A stretch of 64,000 bases of DNA, from NCBI GenBank assembly GCA_029948255.1, contig JALIZF010001485.1:1-64000 (forward strand). Direction: 5' to 3'. Below, one piece after another: positions 45,053-55,800 of this stretch (within the stretch, counting starts at the first letter, position 1; every line of letters begins with the position of its first letter). This DNA is from Telmatactis stephensoni. Taxonomy: Eukaryota > Cnidaria > Anthozoa > Actiniaria > Isophelliidae. The notes beneath the pieces were generated by a model, which was not told where the DNA came from, made no database searches, and worked only from the letters and a program-made list of their open reading frames with translations. The position numbers and the translations under genes were made by a program.

Positions 45053-45372
45053 ATTGAAGTGTGAGGAAAGACAGGTAACGTCGACCATACGTTGTTCTCT
45101 GACTGGGGGCAACGCGCGTTCGCAAAAGTTTCCATCGGGCGGGAAATTTTCCTGCCAAATGAACCAAAGCTCCGCGAATGCATGTGCGTTCTTTAGATGC
45201 CCGAGATGCTAAAAAGTGTTAGTCCTTTTGAAAAGTGTTGTTTATCAAAATATCAACCAATTATTTTCCTATTTCCTTGATATGAATATTTTTATATAAT
45301 ATTATATTCAATTTATCCAGGAAAAAGGGGGGTGAACGTTCACCCAGTTCACCCTCCCTGTATCCGCCCCTG

Positions 45373-46428
45373 CTGTCGTGTATATTCATCTTGGATCTTT
45401 GGAAGTAGTAATGATTTGAGATCGATTTTCTTATTGCTACTCAGTGGAGTTTTGCGATGTTTATATCTTGCAGCTCTGTTACATGGTGTTGTTAAGGTTG
45501 CAACTAGTAGTTTGTGGTCTGTGGCGAAATCATATCCACGTCGTATTCTACAGTCTGTCATACATTTTTGTAGATGTTTATCTGTTAGGATATAGTCAAG
45601 GACCTTTCTTACTCCAGTGCCTGAGTACCAGCTGTAACGATGGATAGGTCGATGTTTAAAGAATGTGTTGCTTATACACAGACTGTGTGTTTTGCAATAG
45701 TTGATAAGTCTCTCTCCATTATCATTGCTGATGTGATTGATATAATTGCAATTTATGTCACCTCCATCAAATCTTGAATTTCTTAGAGCTATGTCAGTTG
45801 TCGCATTCATATCAGCCAGGATCACAAGCTTTTGGTGTTTATTGTCTCGTACAGTGCATTTATAAAGATCATCGTAGAAGATGTTCTTTTGGTGTGTTCT
45901 CGTTGCTGGTTCATTTTCACAGTTGGGAGGGGCATATGCAATAATAATCTTAAGTCGGTAGCCATAGTACGTAATGGCAGCAGTTAGAAGTCTAGCGTTA
46001 ATGTAATTAACTTCTTCAATAACTATTTCCTTGCATATCCGAATCAGTATGCCTACACCAGCTTCTCGTTTTTTGGTGTATCCTGACCAGTGGAGTTCAT
46101 ACTTGTTGTCCTTGTGTTTAATGACAGCTGCAATAGAGTCAAAACTTATTTTACCAGTGTCAAATTTAGCTAGTAAACGCTTGAATTCATTTAGGTTATT
46201 TGCTGCTGATTCCTTGCTAGATAAACTGTTCCAGGCTATTGCTCCTCTATATCGTATGGAGTTCCTGGTAAAATTCGTTTCTGGTCTTGGAAGGATGATG
46301 TCTCCATTTCGTCTACTTTCGCGGCTTGAGTTCCTCTGTACAAATAAGTCCTTGAATTCTGGAACGGTGTAACCCTTTAAGCATTTGAAAACAAACTCTG
46401 TCAATCGCATCTTGTATATTGTTTCCAA
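45373..46428 (-). pseudogene. chimeric LINE frame: RT C-terminal piece joined to an APE endonuclease
   Basis: The first 90 residues look like the C-terminal end of a CR1/Jockey reverse transcriptase (FVFKCLKGYTVPEFKDLF, PRPETNFTRNSIRYRGAIAWNSL). From about residue 95 the frame becomes an APE-type endonuclease lacking its N-terminus (SGYTKKREAGVGILI, IIAYAPPN, LILADMNA-like VILADMNATT, a YSWYSGTG motif and a terminal DHKLLVATL). The order RT-end then endonuclease is reversed relative to a normal LINE, so the joint at about 46158 is a rearrangement that happens to be in frame. The open frame runs on into the hAT end to a stop at 45349. Without the insertion it continues at 41187 downward. Confidence 0.8.
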
Positions 46429-46862
46429 ACCGTCCCATTTTGTATGCGTTAAGACGTCTTTGGCACTAGTGTCCCATGGTAGACCGTATACAATACTATT
46501 TGCACCAGCCCCCCTCCCTGTAAATAATGTCTGGTCCCTGAAATTAAAACAACATCATGACCTTTGATATTGATAACAGCTACATGTATATCAGTCGCCT
46601 TCCTTGTGATTTGAAAGTCTGAGCCAATCATTTGATGCCACATTTTTCTATTACATGCATTTTGCTGCACAGGAAAAATTCTACTAATTAGAAAATAAGA
46701 TATATCGAATATATAGATTGCACTTGAAAATTTTCTCAGTTCATTTTGTTTACCTACAATATGTATTATGAGTCTCAAGAGGCTAACTGATTAAACCCTT
46801 TCTATTACAGGTCAAAAGTAAAATATAGTCTCTGTGGGTACACGATTGTTTCAGTCTGAAAC

Positions 46863-49800
46863 ATGTATACACTCCAGAACCATATCTTCAGAATTCGAAA
46901 TGCAGTGCTGAAAAGGCCTATCACAAAGGTGATTACTGTAAGAAGGTGGAGAAAAATAGCTGGTGTCCAAGAAACCATGCATATCACAAGTGTCACCAGT
47001 GATGAAGGAGAACCATCAGAACAGAATGGGCAAATGGTATCTGGGCGGAAACCAGTGCAAAACCAGTCCTATTTGATTGATGCTGGTACACTGAAGCCCA
47101 GAAATACATTTTTGCCCATTCACAATGAAAGGATACAGAACGTGACAGTTCCAAGTGATGCTAATTTAGGGCATGATGGTGAACTACAAAACTGTCAAAG
47201 TGAGTTAATGATATTACAAATGTTATATGTTAATGTACATGTAAATTGTTAGTGCTTACAGTTAACCAGAATGCTTCAGTCAGTCATTGCAACTATATTT
47301 CTAGCTATCTGTGGCAGTAGAATTAATTAACTTTATTCTGAGGTCTATCAATTTCACTAGATCCTTATGAGATTTTAGGAATATTAAGTCTGCATGAGTA
47401 TTGGTTTGAAGACTTACACCTTCCAGCTATTTTCTACTAGCTTTTTTGGTAAAAAATCAAAATTGACCCTCCTAAGGTAACACAGATCAAGCATAACTTG
47501 ACACCATGTAAGACTTTCATCTATTAGCTTGCTAACTGGAGTAAAAAGGCATTTTGATCCCTCTGTGATAAGCCTATTATATCATAAGATAAAAAGTGGA
47601 GGTGTGCTCACTGGGAAACTATTTTGAGCCATCATAAATTAAAATATAATTCAAGTATAAAAAAGGATCTACATGTATAGCAAAAACATTGAAGTGTATT
47701 CAAGCCAAGTGCACACATGTACCTATTTCAATAAATGTTGTTGACAAAAGATTATGCGACTCACCCGAAGGGAAGCATGGGTAAATATTGCTAAAGCTAT
47801 AAAACCACACAAATTAATCCACACCATAATTCAACTTCAGCTTGCTAAGACCTAATACATCAAAGAGCTTCATTTGCTGATTGTTAGACTTTCTCAAAGT
47901 CGTCAGCCCCTCGTGCGTAAAAAAAAATCGAAGAATAATGATTGAAATAAAGATTAAATAAGAGAGGACGACTTGTGGCAAGTCTAGCTGATTGTGAAAT
48001 CACGACAATTTAAAAAAAGAGAGGGAAATTTTGCAACTCCCTTTTGGTCTAGTTGCATAGGCCTGAGACCTCTCATACAGCAACCGTTTTTGAAATAGGT
48101 GTATACAAGTGCTTTTAGGAACAGTTTTAAATACTGAAAGCTAGCTAGGTTTAAATGTATGAAAAGGGTATGTTTTTGCCAACATTTGGTTAATAAAAAG
48201 AGTCTGGTTAGTGCATCCCAGCACAATGCTCTAATTAAGAGTGCTCTACATGTAGCTTCCATTAACACAAAATACATCCTGTATTTAAAATTTAATCAAG
48301 ACATATTAAATTCTTTTGCAGAAGATCCGCTAAAGAAAATACAAGACATAAGAAACTTCAGATTGGAGGTACAGTATGTACCGGTACATACTAAACTGAT
48401 TGGCTTGTTTGTTTTATGTGATTTAATTTGGAGTTATTGTTATTTAAACCTGCGATTTTGACTTCAGATTTTGTACACGGTTTGTGGTTTTGGGAATTTT
48501 GACGATTTGTGTTTTTCAATTTTGTTTGAGGTTTTGCAGTTTCCATACCCCCTCCTCCCCTCCCCCTTTCCCCCTTACAACCCATGCTTTTTTGGGAAGT
48601 AAGGGTGGCCGTCAGCGGTGAGAATGCCAGTCTGTCACTGCTGCTGGTCCCTCGTTTGATTCCAGGACAGAGCATCACATGTGGCTTGAGTTTCTTGTTC
48701 ATTCTCTCCCTTGCTTCGAGGGTTCAAATTGGGAAATTGGGAAAACCTGAGTCATGTGGTAGCTATGGGAGATCCAATTACCTAGTTTTGCATTTTCCTT
48801 GGCAAAATGCTCACAAATGGAAGGTTATTTTCACAGGTCAATAATTATCCTTTAAAGACTCATTTAAAGTAATTCCAATGGTTGATCTAACTTGTATTTG
48901 CTGTGTGCTTTTGCTGATTTTTATACCGAAAACTAAGTAAGTAAACTTTTGTTCTTACCTTCTCTTTATCCATCATAGTATTTCCCTGATGCTACTTCAT
49001 CATTTAATGATGGATCACAAAAACAAAACTCTGTCAATGTTAAGGGACTAAATGAACCTGATGATGGAGATGAAGATGAGATCAGTGATCAAGGTGAGTT
49101 ATTTAAATGATTGGTTAATTAAGCCTATATGTGGATCGAAACATACCTGTACACATCAATATACCCTTTTGTCTCAATGATTATTCATTTAAAGTACATA
49201 ATATCATTCTTTCTGAATTATTTTGGGTAGTATGTGGTGCAAAGATAACTAAAGGTGTGAAACCCTGTGATGATATTCATGTTATGCACTTTGGTTATAA
49301 TACAAAGCCTGGTTTTACAAGCAGCAGAAGCAGACAGGAATTAAGCATAAGATGGTTTTCCATCATTGTGAAAATCAAAAAATGGAGATGGAAGTGGCCC
49401 ACAAGCATGATAGTCAAGCAGAAACAGAAGAATCTGATTGATTCCATTTTCTTATGCTTGCATTCTGCTTCTGTTGCTTTAATGTCAATCTGAAAACATG
49501 AACAATGTAAGCAGATCAGGAGGCATTGAAAATGTGCTGCTTGAGGTGGGCATTAGTCTCCTTCGCAGCCATTATTAGTCTAGCTCCCATAATTCCCCTA
49601 GCTGTGGTCCACTCAGTGGATCGCAGGGGAATGGGAGCTAGACTAATAATGGCTGCGAAGGAGACTAGGTGGGCATTTAATCATGCCTTGTATTTGCCCT
49701 TCTTCACCATGCAGGCTATAATTATATTATATAGTTAGTATTATGTATTGACATAATATCATTATAATGACAATTGACAATTAAAGCTCCTATCACCCAT

Positions 49801-52800
49801 ATTTTTTTATTTTCAAACTTAGTTCTGTTTAGAGAGCATAGTGAAGATATTTTTATCCTGGTTTTCCTTACCCCGTTCTGAGATATGAAGGTTTCAAATG
49901 TCAAAATGCAAATTTAGTGACGTCAGAGGAGGCAACACTGCAAACTTCTCATGGGTTACAAAAAGAGGACTTCAATTTGAGAGCTAGAATTTTTACCAAC
50001 AACAGGCTTTACCAATGGAAATGAGTTACAAATGGAAAAATACAAGTAATTTCAATTATCTTGTTTTTGTATAATAAATGATCACTCCTCTTACATCATC
50101 ACATTTGCATTTTGACATTTGAAACCTTTATATCTCAAAAAATAGTGAGGAAAAACAAAGAATCCCCAAATGGTTTCTTAATTAACAATATGTTTATATT
50201 GAGCTTAAATCTAGTGGTGCTCAAATTTTCACATCGATACTGACCTATGCAACCTACTGCTCACACAGTGCAGTGCTTCTAACACTGCAGGATTTTCTGG
50301 TGTTATTAGGTATAGGTTTAGTACACATTTCTTGTCAAAATCATTTTATTTTTTCCTTTTACTTCTTTTATAGCTCTGTATTGCAATTATGATGGCACTG
50401 TTCCATCACTTGATGAAGGTGATCATGATGAGCTGACAGGTAGGGATAATGAACTTCTCAAAAAATTCTTGAAATCCCAATCAGGAAATCCATCTTTTTT
50501 TTTTCTTTTTTGCAAGAACTATTCAGTGTGGTTGGTGTGTGACAAGAGAATGAAAACCTAATGTCGAATATTTGTTTTGAAATTTTGTATATATTTAATT
50601 TGATCATTGCAAATCTGTGTATGCATGCAAGCATCAGTAGTGTTAATGTTGTGGAAACATATTTCCTACAGTTTAGACACCCAGGTAACAAAGCAACAGA
50701 AGAATTATCTGGAAGCATTTCCTCATTTAGCCAGGACCTTGATTTGAAACGGTTTTAACTTTTTTTCTCTCTAAAATATCTAGAAAGAAAGAAGAAAGAA
50801 GGAAGGAAAAAAATGAACCAGAGGTATATACATATGATAGCATTTTCACAATACGTGTAATTTTTCTATGGTTTCACTCTGAGCATCACTTTATAAAGCT
50901 TGATTTGTTTTGCTCCTTGTTATATAAGGCTGGTACACAGAGGGAGCTTGTATTTTCCTTGGCAAAAATGCTCACAAATGGAAGGTTATTTTCACAGGTC
51001 AATAATAACTACTTATTATATGGCTACGATAGTATGCACACTCTGATTGGCTGATTTCCGGTCTGAGATTTTCCCATCTCAGGATTGAAAAACACAGGGC
51101 GTGTTATCTGAATTAGGACGAATTGTCCAACAAAGTTTGGGCGAGTTGGTCTGAGCAAGTTGTCTTCGGGGCGAGTTGTCTGGCAACCCAGACCGGTTAC
51201 CATGACAATTGGTATCAGATTTGCGACTTTGTTACAATTTTCACGACGCGAAATTTGAGATTTTCCCTTGATAAATAAGAAATTTATAAACAGACGACGA
51301 AGAGGACCATTCTCCGAGCAAATTATATTACACTGACGAGTTTGAATTGGAGGAATCAACAACAAACGAGCTCGAAGTGGACATACAAAATGAAAACCAA
51401 CAAGATGAAAACACAGCTCCTAACAGTCAAGAACAGATTGAAAACTTTGTTACAAACCAGAAAGCTAAAAACACGATTAGAAAGACCAAGTCGGACATGA
51501 ACATACTCCATAAATTTAACAAATTGAAGATGGTTTTGAGTTGTCTGTCCTCTTATTGACACACTCTTGACGTCATAAAATGTTCAAAACTCAAGTGGAA
51601 TCACGAGTGCAGTAAAGTTCTTAACAAAATTGATCAAAAGCGAAAGGCGGACACAGGCGTAAAATCAAAGAAGATTGATCTATCTCATGTGAGGAAATAA
51701 ATATAAATTCAGAGAACTTGCAACCTTTGTGAAAAGGCAAGCGCCCAAATACGAATAAAGAAATAATCAATGTTGAGGTGAGAAAAGTCTCCCACCCTGG
51801 AATCTTACCAGTAGACAACATTGTTTAGGGGGCGAAAAAGTCACAATTCATAAATGTAGAATTTTTACCATTTTTTTGAAAGTGTGTCAATTGAAATTGG
51901 CACGGATTGTAGTTCATCAAAAATACTTGGGTTGCAGTCAGGCATATTTAAAACATAAAATAAAAAAGTTGACACTGCATGACCTAAAATTTAAAAATTG
52001 GACATTTCGGTTTTGTCTGAAACCTTATCAGCAGATGTAAAATGTAACTGGTGCTACTGAACATTATTTAGACCCTATAAATGTTCGGCACGTGAATATG
52101 TTCGTTAATAGACTTCTTGTTCTTAATAGAATGCCAAGCTTCCAAAAACGAACGTTTGAACGTTTATAGGGTCTTAAGTAATGTTCAGTAGCACAAGGAC
52201 TCCATTTACATTTTACATCTGCTGATGAAGGCTTCAGACGAAACCGAAACATTCAATTTTTTAATTTTAGGTCAGTGTCAACTTTAAAATATCTTATGTT
52301 TTATTTGTAGTTCATCAGTTAATGAAGAATCACAGAGCAATGTAAAGGGCCTTAAAGGGCCTGCAGAAGGAAACAAAGAGGAGACATACATGTACAGTGA
52401 TCAAGGTGAGTTTAAAGTACATAGTATCATTCTTTCTGAATGATTTTGGGTAGTATGTGGTGCAAAGATGAGGTGTGAAATTCTGTGATGATATTCATGT
52501 TATGCACTTTGATTATAATACAAAGCCTGGTTTTACAAGCAGCAGAAGCAGACAGGAAGCATAAGATGGTTTTCCATCATTGTGAAAATCAAACAATGGA
52601 GATGGGAGTGGTGCACAAGCATGATAGAAGCAGAAACAGAAGAATCTGATTGATTCCATTTTCTTATGCTTCCATTCTGCTTCTGTTGCTTTAATGTCAA
52701 TCTGAAAACATGAACAATGTAAGCTAGCAGATCAGGAGGCATTGAAAATGTACTACTTGAGGTGGGCATTAGTCTCCTTCGCAGCCATTATTAGTCTAGC

Positions 52801-55800
52801 TCCCATAATTCCCCTAGCTGTGGTCCACTCAGTGGATTGCAGGGGAATGGGAGCTAGACTAATAATGGCTGCGAAGGAGACTAGGTGGGCATTTAATCAT
52901 GCCTTGTATTTGCCCTTCTTCACCATGCAGGCTATACATTATATAGTTAGCATTATGTATTGACATAATATCATTTTAATGTTTATGATAATTTCAGTAA
53001 ATGTTTGTAGGCCGTGTTAAGATTCATAACTCAAGATTTTGCTTCATCAGCCTTGCATTTTTAATAACCAAGCTTTCGAGCAACTTGCTCTTCATCAGGG
53101 TAGACGATTGTGACAAAATACAAGAAATCATGCAAGCAAATACACTGCGCGCGCTTCTAAGACGTTAAACACAATCCGCGCGCTGTATAAGTAAAATTGC
53201 ACGCGCTTTAATTACAATCAGTGAACAAGCTGCGATAACTATCTGGTAAAGTCCTGCAACTGTCTCTGTTAAATAATACGTTTGATCCATGCTTAGCAAT
53301 TTGCCACTGAATGAATGTCACTGAGAGAATTTCGCGCATATTCTCATCTTACAACATCAAGACATACATGAAGCCTAATCAGACGTTGCGCCAAATTCTC
53401 TCCAAACCAAATGACCGGGTTGAAAAGATTCATCAAAGAGGAGTGGTTAATTCCATTCCTTGCCAAGTCATCATCATCATCATTGTTCTCCCTCTTTAGG
53501 AAGATTATCTTCCCAATGGTGTGTCTACTAGGTCCAGTAGACACTGAAGACTTGATTTATTCATCATCATCATTCTCCTGATCTGCTGGGTCTCCAATCC
53601 CAATTCTCTCTCCGGCCAATTTCGTCCATCTTAACGAATTTTCATCAAATAGAGTCTCTTTCCTTAGATCATCATTACCCATTCTACAAATGTGTGCAAG
53701 ATATTTTAGTTGTTGTTGAAGACAGAACACCCTGATTGGCTACGTACCAGTAGTGCTACGTAAATCTGTGTTAGATATTTTAAATCACCATCCCTGGTCA
53801 TTGTCAACCTCATCTCTATCCTGCTTCTCTCTTCGATATCCTCCCTTAACCATCCTTCTCAGTAATCCATGCCATACCACCTCGATCTTAGCTTGTTCTT
53901 TACAAGACAATCTGTACACTATACAGAACCCTGGATCTAACACACGCAGTAAGAAACTTTGCTCTGGTAGACGTGTATATGGTGATCTGTAAGCACATGT
54001 TTGAGCTCGTTCCATTTCTCAAACGCAGATCCAGTGTTTTCATGCTCTCGCAGATGTTTGTGACAGTGTAGCCTAGATACTGGAAGCTTCTCATGTTCTT
54101 TATTTGGGTTCCGTTTACTTTACGTCATCGTCGACATTGAAGGCCATTGTTTCTGTTTTTGAGTAAGACATTTTCAGTCCAAAACTAGACGCACATAGTG
54201 CGTTTACTCGTGCCCAAGTGGAATTCAGTCTGGCATGAAAATAAATCTGTTTTTAAAGCCAGTTTGGTCACGTTTTGAGTTCGGTACTGAACGGCGGAAT
54301 ATTTGTCTGCTTTGCCGGCAAGCTGATTTGAACTCATGAAGGTATCGGTCTCGATCCTAAATTTCCAATTAAAAATTAAGGCATTTAGATATGAGCTGCC
54401 TTTATGCCTGATATTTATTTAATTTTATAGCTGCTAGGGTAACAGCGGTTCACATGTTGACAAATGCCTGTACGGCATGATGTTGCAGACTCATTGTATC
54501 GTCACGAAAGCACACCGTCTTGTTTGGGTGACCTGTTTGACCTCGGTCTATTTTCTTTGATATTTTCAAGTAGCGGTTGCTTTGTAATCATTGACTTTCT
54601 AATAGTATGTATTTTAGTTTGTACGCCAAAAAATGTCAGCCATACCATTTAATTACAGAGAACATTGAAATACATAATGTTTTTAATCGTTCCTTTTATC
54701 CTGAAAACGTGCAGTCAATGATAAGAAATTCTCAAATTTCTCCTGAGCCAGACAAGCTGTCGCTTGAGTCAAAATATATTGGAAATTAAATCAAATTAAA
54801 AAACAGCTTAAAATGCTTCAAAACCAGAAAAAAGCATACAAAAAAAAATGAAAAGATAATATTTATTACATAGTAAGGCGAAAAAACGTCCCGTTTGCTT
54901 TATACGTACGCTGCTCTAAATGATTGCCTGGGGTGCCTGTGGCTTGCCTCGTTTTCATGGCACATTCTCGACTACGACGATAGACTTATAGATAGACTGA
55001 TAGATAGAAGACGCAAACCTAGACTCGTGCCGGCCTAAAGGCCTGGGCACGAGTAACGAGTAAATGCGTGATCATAGATTTTGAGGATGGTTTGCAGTTC
55101 CTCAGTTGACTCAGCGAAAATGGCTTGGTCGTCAACATATAGAAGTTCTGTTATCCTGTTCTCCCCTCTGGCTCTAGCATTCTTCCGGAGTTCCCATCTC
55201 TGGGTATAACTTATTCAATTCATGTCGAGCAGTCCTAACCACAAGATCCATATAGATGTTAAAGAAAGTCGGAGACTCCAGGGCATCTTGTCTACATCCG
55301 ACTTGGGTGTCAAACAGCTTGGTGGAACCTTTGATGTACGCACTTGTGTTAGTATATAGAGCGCTGAGGACCGCTACAATCTGAGGGCATTTCAGTCTGA
55401 TTTCAAGACACTTAATTAAAGCTTCGCGTGGTATCCAATCATATGCAGCTTTCAAATCAATGAATGCAATGAACAGAAGGACTCTTGGATTTCTTGGACT
55501 TCTCAAGCACGTAAGAATGTGATGTCAAGTACATTGGAGAGACAAAAAGAGCGCTAGGCACGAGAGAAAACGAACACCAAGCCGCTCTGCGACGAAACCA
55601 CCCAAAACAGTCAGCTCTGGCTGAACACGCCATACAAACTGGCCATAACATTGATTGGGAGAAATCTAAAGTTATTTACAAGGAGGAACGGTGGCATCAG
55701 AGAAAGTGGCTAGAGGCCTGGCAAATTGCTAAGCATGGGTCAAAGTCAAACGTATTATTTAACAGAGACAGTGGCAAGACTTTACCAGATAGTTATCGCA

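Larger units (their letters stand above)
41193..45372 (-). mobile_element. autonomous hAT transposon carrying an F-box gene, 4180 bp
   Basis: The termini are CAGGGGCGGATCCAGG at the left and, as reverse complement of the right end, CAGGGGCGGATACAGG: 16 bp with one mismatch. The element is flanked on both sides by CTGTC (41188-41192 and 45373-45377), a 5-bp target duplication, shorter than the 8 bp usual for hAT but reported for some hAT groups. It interrupts a LINE frame, which reads through without a stop once the element and one CTGTC are removed. It encodes two proteins on its minus strand from shared 5' exons: a transposase and an F-box/LRR protein. Intact frames and matching ends suggest a young, possibly active copy. 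Confidence 0.92.
38898..46540. mobile_element. 7.6-kb interval bracketed by about 38-bp inverted termini
   Basis: The left end AGGGACTGGTCATTATTTAC then AGGGAGGGGGGCTGGTG (38898-38935) is the near-perfect inverse of the right end (46504-46539). Everything between, LINE pieces plus the hAT transposon, would be cargo or later insertions. No target duplication is evident and no transposase other than the nested hAT is seen, so the class is open. The alternative is two inverted copies of a solo terminus. Confidence 0.6.

Noticed and set aside
46449..46778. 109-residue minus-strand frame upstream of the LINE piece
   Set aside because: It crosses the 46540 element terminus and shows no domain; chance frame.
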